From contig CAZACZ010000026.1 in the NCBI GenBank assembly GCA_964483695.1, positions 1 to 37,800 of the forward strand: a stretch of 37,800 bases of DNA. Reading direction: 5' to 3'. The translations under genes and the position numbers were made by a program. The notes under the pieces were generated by a model. The model was not told the DNA's origin and searched no databases. It saw nothing but the letters and a program-made list of their open reading frames with translations. Shown one piece after another: positions 13,786 to 22,500 of the stretch. Every line of letters begins with the position of its first letter. The first letter of the stretch is position 1. This DNA is from CAZACZ01 sp964483695 (GTDB lineage: Bacteria; Deinococcota; Deinococci; Deinococcales; Trueperaceae).

Positions 13786-14870
13786 GCGATCGATCGTCCG
13801 CCGATGCCCGTCGCGCCATGGTGGTGGCCGCGGGGACGCTGCCGCCGGCATCGAGGCGGGAGGCGCTGCTCCGCGGCGCGAGCCTGGTCGTCGCGGCGGA
13901 CGGCGGCCTCCGCCACGCCTTGTCGCTCGGCCTCGAGCCCGACGTGGTGGTGGGCGACATGGACAGCGTGCGCCCACGCGACCTCGAGCGTGTGGCCCCC
14001 GACCGGGTCGAGCGCCACCCACGCGACAAGGACGACCTCGACCTCGAACTGGCTCTGGAGTTCGCGCGCGGGCGTGGCGCCGTCACCATCGACGTGCTCG
14101 GGGCGTTCGGCTCGCGGCTGGACCAGAGCTTCGCGGCCCTGCTGATCGCGGCGCGCTACGCCAGCCTCGGCGTCGACGTGCGGCTCCACGGCGCGGAGCA
14201 CGAGGCGCGGACGCTAGTCGCCGGCGGCAGCGTTACGCTCGTCCTCCCCATCGCCACGACCGTGAGCCTGCTGGCGCTCGGCCAGGACGCGCGCGTCAGC
14301 ACCTCGGGCCTGCGCTTCTCGTTGCACGACGCGGCGCTGCCGTTCGGCCGCGGCCTGGGCGTCTCCAACGAGGTAGCGGCTGCCCCGGACGACCAGGCGC
14401 CCGCCGGCCACGCGACCGTGACCGTGGACGCCCACGCCGGTACGCTGGCGGTGCTGATCGAGCATGCCTTGCCGGCCGACCCGCGGCGCGCCATCTGGGG
14501 TCGGCAGCAGGAGCGCATCGAAGCCGGCCTTGCCGCCACCGATCCCGACCTCGCCGACCTCATCGGGCGCGTCGCCTACGACGAGGTCTTCGCTCGGCCG
14601 GGCCTCGACCTGCGCACCCGCGAGTTGTTGGCGGTGGCGATGCTCACGGCGATGGGCGCCGACCGCGAGCTGCCCACCCACGTCCGGGGCGCGTTGCTGG
14701 TGGGCGCCAGCGAGGAGGAGTTGCGCGAGAGCGTGCTGCACGCCGCCATGTTCGCCGGCTTCCCCCGCGCGCTGGCCGCGATGCGCGTGATCGAGCGCAT
14801 GCTCGGGCGAGCACCCGAAGCAGGCACCCACGCGAACGATCCCGACCGAGAGGGCGAAGGTTCGGCGTGA
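13782..14870 (+). CDS. Thiamine pyrophosphokinase fused to a carboxymuconolactone decarboxylase (CMD) domain
   Basis: The 362-residue protein has two parts in one uninterrupted frame. Residues about 10-225 are a thiamine pyrophosphokinase: the ADGGLRHAL motif, then VVVGDMDSVRP and HPRDKDDLDLELAL hold the acidic metal/ATP residues, and GAFGSRLDQS the conserved turn. It converts thiamine to TPP with ATP. Residues about 235-345 are a CMD/AhpD-like helical domain: RPGLDLRTRELLAVAMLTAMG, HVRGALLVGASEEELRE and HAAMFAGFPRALAAMRV. It lacks the AhpD CxxC pair, so it is not a peroxidase of that type. I know of no described TPK-CMD fusion. GTG 13782 overlaps thiQ, and the end overlaps the NUDIX start, so all are coupled. 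Confidence 0.88.
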   Translation: MSDRSSADARRAMVVAAGTLPPASRREALLRGASLVVAADGGLRHALSLGLEPDVVVGDMDSVRPRDLERVAPDRVERHPRDKDDLDLELALEFARGRGAVTIDVLGAFGSRLDQSFAALLIAARYASLGVDVRLHGAEHEARTLVAGGSVTLVLPIATTVSLLALGQDARVSTSGLRFSLHDAALPFGRGLGVSNEVAAAPDDQAPAGHATVTVDAHAGTLAVLIEHALPADPRRAIWGRQQERIEAGLAATDPDLADLIGRVAYDEVFARPGLDLRTRELLAVAMLTAMGADRELPTHVRGALLVGASEEELRESVLHAAMFAGFPRALAAMRVIERMLGRAPEAGTHANDPDREGEGSA

Positions 14871-15307
14871 CCGAGGAGAGGACCGAGCACTACGTCGTGG
14901 CCGTCGCGGCCGTGGTGCTGCGCGAGGGCCGGCTGCTCGCCATGCGCCGCTCCGCGCATCGCGACGCGGGTCCGGGACTGTGGGAGACGCTCTCGGGACG
15001 GCTCCGGCTGGGCGAGGCGCCCCAGGAAGCGGTGCTGCGCGAGATCCACGAGGAGTCCGGGCTCGAGGTGGCGTTGCGGCCGCAGCCCGTGACGGCGTAC
15101 CAGGCGCGGCGCGCCGGCGAGCCGATGGTGGTGATCGTGTACGCCGCCGATCACCTCGCGGGGGAGGTGGTCTTGAGCGAGGAGCACGACGCCTTCGCCT
15201 GGGTCACGCCCGGGGAGTTCGCGCGCTTGAGTCCCCTCGAGCCGCTGGTCGCGGCCGCGCGCGCGGCTGCCGGACGCCACCCGGCGGATCGCCGTTCCTT
15301 CGAGTGA
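14867..15307 (+). CDS. NUDIX hydrolase, last gene of the thiamine operon
   Basis: The 146-residue protein contains a complete NUDIX box at about residues 44-66: G-R-LRLGEAPQEAVLREIHEESGL, with the metal-binding REIHEE. It should cleave a nucleoside diphosphate linked to another group. Its GTG at 14867 overlaps the TGA of the pyrophosphokinase-CMD gene, so it belongs to the thiamine operon. Some NUDIX enzymes act on thiamine-pathway diphosphates such as HMP-PP or on damaged TPP; such a role is suggested only by this context. It could also be a general nucleotide sanitiser. The operon appears to end here; no clear terminator is seen before the aspS2 promoter at 15353. Confidence 0.88.
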   Translation: MTEERTEHYVVAVAAVVLREGRLLAMRRSAHRDAGPGLWETLSGRLRLGEAPQEAVLREIHEESGLEVALRPQPVTAYQARRAGEPMVVIVYAADHLAGEVVLSEEHDAFAWVTPGEFARLSPLEPLVAAARAAAGRHPADRRSFE

Positions 15308-15352
15308 CGCGAGCGCGCACCGACACGGGCCGGTTCGAAGGCATGCAGTACG

Positions 15353-15381
15353 TTGACGCCCTCCGGGTCGGCTGGTAGACT
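15353..15381 (+). promoter_or_regulatory. Promoter of the aspS2 leader
   Basis: TTGACG (15353-15358), a 17-bp spacer and TAGACT (15376-15381) form a near-consensus promoter. The ATG of the leader ORF follows 7 nt after the -10, so the leader would be translated from the very 5' end of the mRNA. Confidence 0.8.
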
Positions 15382-15388
15382 TCCGCCC

Positions 15389-15451
15389 ATGACGCTCCCC
15401 TTGGTCCTTCGCGTGGACGATAATTCCGATTCGAGGCGGCTCGGGGCGTAG
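15389..15451 (+). CDS. 20-residue leader peptide with Asp/Asn run ahead of aspS2
   Basis: ATG 15389 opens a 20-codon frame ending in TAG at 15449-15451. Codons 10-14 read GAC GAT AAT TCC GAT, that is Asp-Asp-Asn-Ser-Asp, exactly the amino acids whose tRNAs a non-discriminating AspRS charges. Three of these four Asp/Asn codons end in T, unusual in this GC-rich DNA. The frame starts 7 nt after a strong -10 box and has no ribosome site, as expected for a leaderless mRNA. It is followed by competing hairpins and an intrinsic terminator. Its likely job is to sense Asp-tRNA/Asn-tRNA supply by ribosome stalling; this is an inference from layout. Confidence 0.65.
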   Translation: MTLPLVLRVDDNSDSRRLGA

Positions 15452-15510
15452 GCGTCGGTAGATCGGTTCGGATCCACACCCCCCGAGGCGCACACCTCGG
15501 GGGGTTCTTC
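15432..15510 (+). promoter_or_regulatory. Candidate transcription attenuator of aspS2
   Basis: Four segments can pair in alternative ways. CGAG (15432-15435) pairs with CTCG (15440-15443); CTCGGGG (15440-15446) pairs with CCCCGAG (15481-15487); and CCCCCCGAGG (15479-15488) pairs with CCTCGGGGGG (15495-15504), a 10-bp terminator followed by TTCTTCGT. A ribosome held on the Asp/Asn codons would cover the first segment and favour the middle, antiterminating pair; a ribosome reaching the TAG would cover the second and let the terminator form. This is the classic amino-acid attenuator logic. No T-box core motif is present. Confidence 0.65.
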
Positions 15511-15551
15511 GTATCCGGGGCGCGCCGACCACGACCGAGGAGGTCGAAGCC

Positions 15552-16877
<1,326 letters not shown>

Positions 16878-16898
16878 CGCGTGCCGGGCAGGTGACGC

Positions 16899-16916
16899 GG
16901 CGCCCGAAGGGGCGCT
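16899..16916 (+). terminator. Possible terminator of aspS2
   Basis: GCGCCC-GAAG-GGGCGC, a 6-bp stem with a stable tetraloop, lies 22 bp after the aspS2 stop and is followed by TATGTTGG. The T content is weak. Confidence 0.4.
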
Positions 16917-16976
16917 ATGTTGGGGGCGCGCCGACGAGCGCAGTCACGGCCTCCGGCCAGCACGGGTCATCGCGCG

Positions 16977-17008
16977 TTGACGCTCGCTTGACGCCCGGCC
17001 GGTAGGAT
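16977..17008 (+). promoter_or_regulatory. Promoter region of the CsgG-like lipoprotein gene
   Basis: A TAGGAT -10 box (17003-17008) lies 61 bp before the start codon. Two TTGACG copies precede it, at 16977-16982 (spacer 20 bp) and 16988-16993 (9 bp); neither spacing is ideal. The 11-bp direct repeat of TTGACG itself may be a regulator site. Confidence 0.45.
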
Positions 17009-17069
17009 CGCCCCGGACCGCGCCCGACCCGGCACCATCGTCACCTTCGCAACACCCGAAAGGACCACC

Positions 17070-17714
17070 ATGACGCGTTCTCGACCGTTCCTCGCCTTCG
17101 CCGCAGCGGCGCTCGTCCTGCTCGGCGCGTGCGCCCCGACCTCCACCACCGACCTCTCTGCGCTCACCGCACCGTGCGTCACCGACCCGATCCCGACCGT
17201 GGCGGTCATCGAGTTCGAGAACACCACCGGCTCCGGCGGCACGACCGTCGTCGGCGTCGAGGAGGCGGCCACGGCGCGCCTCATCACGCTGCTGAAGGAG
17301 TCGGGCTGCTACGTGGTGGTCGAGCGCAGCGAGCTGCAGACCATCATCGAGAAGCAGGGCCTGGAGTCGCTCGACCCGATCGCCTTGGCCAAGGCCGCCG
17401 GGGCCGGCTTCGTCGTGACCGGCACGGTCACGCGCGCCACCATCGCCAAGCCCGGCGGCAGCCTGTTCGGCGTCACCTTGGGCCAGACCACCGCCCAGGT
17501 CGAGGTGGACGTGCGCGCCACCGACATCATCACCGGCATCGTAGTGGTGTCGATGACCGGCCGCGGCCAGGCCAGCAGCCCGAACGTCGCCGTGGACCGC
17601 ATCCCCGTCGCCGGGCGCATCGCCTACGACGACCCCACCGTGGGTCCGCTGCTGGCAGAGGCGTCGAACGCCGCCGTGAACGAAGTGGTGGCGGCCCTCC
17701 GAGCCGAGTTCTGA
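17070..17714 (+). CDS. CsgG/curli-assembly-like lipoprotein
   Basis: The 214-residue protein has a lipoprotein signal ending LLGAC, with Cys21 as the lipidation site, so it should sit in an outer or cytoplasmic membrane leaflet. Residues about 40-200 match the CsgG-type fold: VAVIEFENTT, an EEAATARLITLLKESGCYVVVERSEL helix and strand, then AKAAGAGFVVTGTVT and repeated beta strands. CsgG forms export pores in proteobacteria; single-domain homologues elsewhere have unclear roles, and the length here is shorter than CsgG. It is translated with AAAGGA upstream of ATG 17070 and is coupled to a small membrane protein gene. There are no curli genes nearby. Confidence 0.85.
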   Translation: MTRSRPFLAFAAAALVLLGACAPTSTTDLSALTAPCVTDPIPTVAVIEFENTTGSGGTTVVGVEEAATARLITLLKESGCYVVVERSELQTIIEKQGLESLDPIALAKAAGAGFVVTGTVTRATIAKPGGSLFGVTLGQTTAQVEVDVRATDIITGIVVVSMTGRGQASSPNVAVDRIPVAGRIAYDDPTVGPLLAEASNAAVNEVVAALRAEF

Positions 17715-18067
17715 GCCAGGACCGGTTCCTGCCGAGCCTGAACCTCGGGCTCCGCTTCCTCCTCGAGCTCGGCGCCCTCGGCGCGGTGGCAGCGTGGGGC
17801 TGGTTCGTCGCCGCGCGCCCGCTGTGGGGAGTGCTGGCCGCGGTGGCGGGGGCGGGCGTGATGGCGCTGGTGTGGGGCCTGTTCGTGGCGCCGAAGGCCG
17901 CCAGTCGGCTCGCCGACCCGTCGCGGCTCCTGGTGGAAGTGGCCGTGTTCGGCGTCGCCACCCTGGCGCTGGCGGGCACCGGGCGGCTGCGCCTGGCCAT
18001 CGGCTACGGCGCGCTCAGTGCGCTCAGCCTGGCGTTGATGTTCGTGTTCCGGCAGCGTGGCGCCTGA
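17711..18067 (+). CDS. YrdB-like DUF2568 membrane protein, CTG start
   Basis: The 118-residue protein has four membrane helices and matches DUF2568 (YrdB): NLGLRFLLELGALGAVAAWGW, a middle VWGLFVAPKAA motif and a C-terminal YGALSALSLALMFVF. The function of the family is unknown. No ATG, GTG or TTG lies in frame at a suitable place; the only sensible start is CTG at 17711, whose bases overlap the TGA of the lipoprotein gene as CTGA. Translational coupling through such an overlap is plausible. A start further upstream would run through the lipoprotein gene in another frame. The gene is followed by a 13-bp tandem repeat and a large hairpin. Confidence 0.75.
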   Translation: MSQDRFLPSLNLGLRFLLELGALGAVAAWGWFVAARPLWGVLAAVAGAGVMALVWGLFVAPKAASRLADPSRLLVEVAVFGVATLALAGTGRLRLAIGYGALSALSLALMFVFRQRGA

Positions 18068-18098
18068 ACCGCGCGCCGGGGTCGGGCGCCGGGATCAG

Positions 18099-18150
18099 GC
18101 GCAAGGGTCGGGCGCAAGGGTCGGGCGCAAGGGTCGGGCGCAAGGGTCGG
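18099..18150. repeat. Four perfect tandem copies of a 13-bp unit
   Basis: GCGCAAGGGTCGG occurs four times in direct succession, and a decayed copy may precede it at about 18078-18098. It lies between convergent genes, right before a large hairpin. It is a candidate variable-number repeat; no protein reads through it. Confidence 0.85.
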
Positions 18151-18187
18151 GCGCCGAGCGGGCCCCGCTAGGGGCCGCCCGGCGCCC
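18149..18187. terminator. Large GC hairpin between convergent genes
   Basis: GGGCGCCG (18149-18156) pairs with CGGCGCCC (18180-18187), and inside it GGCCCC (18161-18166) pairs with GGGGCC (18171-18176) around GCTA. It has no U tract. It separates the DUF2568 gene from the convergent amidohydrolase gene and may stop transcription from both sides. Confidence 0.5.
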
Positions 18188-18205
18188 GCACCGCCTTCGG
18201 GCGCC

Positions 18206-19432
18206 TCAGGCGCCGGCGCGCGTCTCCCTGCCAAGCAACCGCTCTACCGCCGTCGCCAGCACCTCGACCGCGATCGGCAGCGAGCGCTCGTCGAGGTCGA
18301 AGCGCGGGTGGTGGTGCGGGTAGGCGCTCGCCTCGGAGCCCCGCGAGCCGACGAAGAAGTAGCACCCGGGTGCTTGCTGCAGCCACAGCGCCATGTCGTC
18401 GCCGCCCATCATCGGATCGCAGGCGACGACGCGGTCCGCCCCCACCACCTCCGCCGCCACGCGCCGGAACCGGGCGGTGGCGTCGGCGTCGTTCACCACG
18501 GCGGGCGAGCCCTCGAACCACTCGCTCGCGAGCGTGGCGCCGTGTAACTCCGCGACGCTCCGGCCGACCTCGACGATGCGTCGACGCAAGCGCTCCCTCG
18601 TCTCCGGCTTGAAGGTGCGCAGCGTGCCCTTCAGCTCCACCGACTCCGGGATGATGTTGAACGCCGTGCCGCCGTGGATGCTGGTGATGCTGATGACCGC
18701 CTGGTCGACCGGGTCGGTCTCGCGCGACACCAACGTCTGCAACGTGGTGACGATCTCGGCCGCCGTCACGATCGGGTCGATGACCTCCTGCGGCTTGGCG
18801 GCGTGCCCGCCGCGCCCGGTCACCGTCAGCCGGTAGGAGTCGGTGGCGGCCATCGACGGGCCCTCGCGCACCGCGACGGTGCCGACCGGTTGATCGCTCG
18901 AAAGGTGGAGGCCGATCACGTGATCGACCATCACGCCCTCGAGCGCGCCGTCCGCCAGCATCGCGGCGGCCCCACGGACGATCTCCTCGGCCGGTTGGAA
19001 CACGAACAGCACCCGCCCGGCGAGGGCATCGGCACGCGCCGTCACGATCTCGGCCACGCTCAAGAGCACCGCGGTGTGGCCATCGTGGCCGCAGGCGTGC
19101 ATCGCGCCGGCGACCATCGAGCGGTACGGGACTTCGTTCTCCTCCTCCACCGGCAGCGCGTCGATGTCGGCGCGTGCCAGCACGGTCGGTCCGGGGCGGC
19201 CGCTGTCCCAGAGCGCCACCACGCCGGTGCCGCCGATGCCCGTCCTCGGCGCCAGACCCAGCGCACGCAGGTGGTCGGCGACGACGCCCATGGTGCGTCG
19301 CTCCTCGAAGGCGATCTCGGGGTGGCGGTGCAGGTCGCGGCGCAGGGCGACGGTGCGTTCGGCCAGCGACGCTGCCAACGCGGCGATGCCGAGGCCGGAT
19401 GCGCGATCGGACGAGGGGGACGTGCTGCTCAT
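18206..19432 (-). CDS. M20-family amidohydrolase (N-acyl-amino-acid / hippurate hydrolase type)
   Basis: The 408-residue protein shows the M20D pattern in order: RDLHRHPEIAFEE near residue 29, ARADIDALPVEE near 83, HACGHDGHTA with the bridging cysteine and histidines near 107, FQPAEE near 139, GLHLS near 169, and HHHPRFDLDE close to the end. The inserted dimer domain carries TGRGGHAAKP. It is a cytosolic di-metal enzyme that removes an acyl group from an amino acid; the exact substrate cannot be read. ATG 19432 has GGAGGA upstream. A TATGCT box lies at 19464-19469. It lies downstream of, and in the same direction as, the large vWA gene cluster, but about 100 bp intervene. Confidence 0.92.
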   Translation of the reverse strand: MSSTSPSSDRASGLGIAALAASLAERTVALRRDLHRHPEIAFEERRTMGVVADHLRALGLAPRTGIGGTGVVALWDSGRPGPTVLARADIDALPVEEENEVPYRSMVAGAMHACGHDGHTAVLLSVAEIVTARADALAGRVLFVFQPAEEIVRGAAAMLADGALEGVMVDHVIGLHLSSDQPVGTVAVREGPSMAATDSYRLTVTGRGGHAAKPQEVIDPIVTAAEIVTTLQTLVSRETDPVDQAVISITSIHGGTAFNIIPESVELKGTLRTFKPETRERLRRRIVEVGRSVAELHGATLASEWFEGSPAVVNDADATARFRRVAAEVVGADRVVACDPMMGGDDMALWLQQAPGCYFFVGSRGSEASAYPHHHPRFDLDERSLPIAVEVLATAVERLLGRETRAGA

Positions 19433-19463
19433 GCTTCCTCCACGGGAACGGCGGGGATGGCGC

Positions 19464-19469
19464 AGCATA
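19464..19469 (-). promoter_or_regulatory. Possible -10 box of the amidohydrolase gene
   Basis: TATGCT on the minus strand lies 31 bp before the ATG at 19432. No -35 is recognisable. Confidence 0.35.
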
Positions 19470-19507
19470 CCGCCCGCACCACCCCCGCCGTCCGCCGCCC
19501 ATCGTGC

Positions 19508-19530
19508 GCGCCGCGCGCTCCGGGCGGCGC
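19508..19530 (-). terminator. Possible terminator hairpin after the vWA gene
   Basis: A 7-bp stem GCGCCGC / GCGGCGC with a 9-nt loop lies just after the stop of the large vWA gene. There is no U tract, so the call is weak. Confidence 0.3.
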
Positions 19531-19536
19531 TCTCGC

Positions 19537-22500
19537 TCAGCGCGCGCCTACCGTCAGCACCACCGAGCGCTCCCCGGGAACGCGGACGTCCCGGAACTCC
19601 TCGACCGGCGCGGTGAGCACGCGCACGGTGTAGACGCCCATGGCCAGCTCGATGGGCGCGCCGCCGACGCGTCCGCGCGCCACCACGGCGCCGCTGGCGT
19701 CGAGCACCTCGAAGGCCGGGTTGAGCGCCTCCTCGACGGACGCTTGCAGCTCCTCGAACGAGGTGACGTCCACGTAGCTCGCGTCGACCGACTCGGCGAG
19801 CGCCTCGAACACCGCCTGCGAGTCGGGCTCGAGCGCCAGCGACACGATGGCGAGATCGACGTCGATACCTTGGTCGCGCAGGCCGCGCACCGCGGCGGCC
19901 GGGTCCCCGCCGCACGATTCCTCCCCGTCGGTGATGAGGATGACCGTGCGCGTCCCGCCTGCCGCAGCGAGGTCGTCGGCCACCAACGCCAAGGAGTCGG
20001 CCAGCGGCGTCTGCGACAGCAGCTTGGGCTCGATGGCGCGCACCGCTGCGAGCGCTTCGGCGCGGTCGAGCGGCCCCAGCGGGACGTCGAGCCGGGTCTC
20101 GCACGACGACGGCGTGACGTGGCCGAACGCGCGGAGCGCGAACGGGGCGCCTTCGGGGAGCACCTCGCCGACCAGGCTCTCGAGCACGCGCTTCGCGGCG
20201 GTGATGCGCTGCTCGCCGCTGGGCAGCTCGCGCCCCATCGAACCGGACGCGTCGAAGACGATCTCCACCGCCGGCTGCGCCGCGCCAGCGGCGCGCGTGA
20301 CGCTCAGGTTGCCCGGGCCAGGGGGCGCCTGGTACGAGGTGGTGACCTCGACGCGGTAGCGCTTCGGGCGCCGGAGGATGCACGAGGCGCGCGCGAAGCC
20401 GGCGTCGAAGTCGCCCACGCCGGCCGCGAGGTCGTAGACGCCGGCGTTGACGTCGGCCCAGTCCTGCATCAGGTCCTGGGCGTAGTCGTTGCCGGCCGAG
20501 CTGATCTCGAAGGTGAAGATGCGCGGCCGGACCTCCTCGAAGGCCCGCCACAGGTCGGGGAGGAGGTCGTCGCCGCCGGTCTCGGCGTCGGTCATGAGCA
20601 GGATGGCGCGGGTGCCGTCACGACCGGCCAGGGCCCGCGTGGCAGCCAACAGGGCGATGATCGAGTTGCTCGAGTCGGCACTGCGGTCGAACTCGGCGAT
20701 CGAGCGTTGCACCCGCTGCGGGTCGGTCGACCAGTACGGCAACAGCCACACGGGCGCCGGGTCGTCGAACGCCAGCAGCTGCACGGCTTCGCGCTCCCCG
20801 TCGACGTCGCGCGCGAAGCCGGCGAGCGAGGCGTAGGTGATCGGTTGGTACGGGCTCACCGAGCCGCTGGTGTCCCACGAGAACACCACCGTCCGCTTGG
20901 GCTCCTCGAGCTTCAGGTAGTAGTCGCCCGGGTCCCCGAACAGCGTCAGCACGACGGTGTCGCCCTCTTCGCGCGTCTCGTAGGCCGCGCTCCGGCCCCC
21001 GGCGTCGACCAGGTCGTAGAGGTAGGCGATGGCAGGGTCGCCGCCGAGGCGGATCTCGAGGTGGTTCTCGCCTTCCGGTAGCGTCAGGCGGTACCAGTCC
21101 ACGTCCTCGGCTACCTGTACGCTGCCGCTGGCGACGGCGCCGGAGGCGAGCGGCGTGGCGGTGGCCTGGGTCTCGCCGCCGTCGGTATCCTCGCTGACCA
21201 CGGCCTCCGAGGCACCCTGCAGGTACTCGTAGATCGCCGTGCGCGCCACGTGGCCCCACTCGCCCAGGGCCGAGAGGTACGCGCCGTCGACCGGCCGTTC
21301 GATCACCTGCAGCCGTTCCGGCGGGAAGACGTAGCGCTGGTCTTCGCGGAGGCCACCGTGGAAGCGCAGGTAGCGCGCCCACACCGGCTCGGGCAGCGTC
21401 AGGCGCGCCACGCCGCTCGCGTCGCGCTCGAGCGTCCAGTCGGCCAACGGCAGCCAGGGGCCGGCGGGTCCGCTGGTGCTGACCTCGACCTGGACCTGGT
21501 CTAGCATGTACTCCGGGTCGGTGGCGGCGTCCTCGGTCTCGGTCCACACCAGGCTGGCGACCTGCGCCGCGCGGTCGTCGCGGAAGCCCACCACGAAGGT
21601 GAGGCCGCCGGCGTCGCGAGTGTCGACGTAGTAGACGTCGTCCTCTTCCGTCAGCACGGCGTTCGAGTACCGCCCTTGCAGCACCGGCTCGGACCACACC
21701 ACGTGCCCGCCGAGCTCGGGTGCCGCGAGGTTGGGCTGCTCGTAGGCTGCCGGGTCTTGCGCCAGCAGCTTCCATTCGCCGAGGTAGGCGCCGCGCCTGC
21801 CCTCCTGGCTGCTGAGGAACACCAGGCGCGCGTAGCGCGCGGTGACGGGGGTGTCGAAGACGAACGCCTGCTCGATGCGGGCGGCCTTCAACTCGGCCTC
21901 GAGCACCGGCGTGAAGGTGGTGCCGTCCATCGAGGTCTCGATGCGGAAGCGCTTCAGTTGGGCCTGCGTCTCGGCGTTCGCTTGCGGGTGCAAGGTGGTG
22001 CCGATCAGCGTGACCGGTGCATCGCCGGCGAGCGCGAACGTCGGGCTGTGCTCGTCGTCCAGGTAGCCGCCGGTGGCGGGCGAGGTGCGGTTGTCGAGCA
22101 GCGACTCGTCGCGCTGCTGGTAGCCGGACTCGCCATGCACCCTCGCCCCCAGGCCGGACCAGAGCGCGTCGAAGCGCCCCAGCAGCGCGTCGGGTAGCGG
22201 CCGGTACGGGAACGACCCGACCGGCGCCGCTTCGCAACGCAAGCCGGGCGTGACCGCGGCGGCCGCCGAACCGGCCTCGGCGAACGCCGCGACTTCGATG
22301 CGCAGCGGCAGGTCGTCGCGCAGGTCGGCGGGCACGGTCACGTCGACCGGCACCTCGACGCTCTCGCCGGGGCCGAGGCGCACGTCGCCGACCACGGTGG
22401 CGGTGGCGCTGGCGTCGCTGGTGGCGGCCTGCAGGCGCACCGTCTGCGCGGCATCCCCGAGGTTGCGGACGGTGGCGGTGGCGGTGAACGCTTGGGATTC

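Noticed and set aside
15449..15480. tRNA-like T-arm sequence GGTTCGGATCC before aspS2
   Set aside because: The flanks do not form an acceptor stem, D arm or anticodon arm; GATC pairs with GATC around a 6-nt loop instead of the 5+7 T arm.
15382..15510. T-box riboswitch as the control of aspS2
   Set aside because: The invariant T-box sequence GGTGG-type core and specifier hairpin layout were not found; a translated leader with Asp/Asn codons explains the region better.
18099..18150. CRISPR-like array
   Set aside because: The units are 13 bp and directly adjacent, with no spacers and no cas genes.
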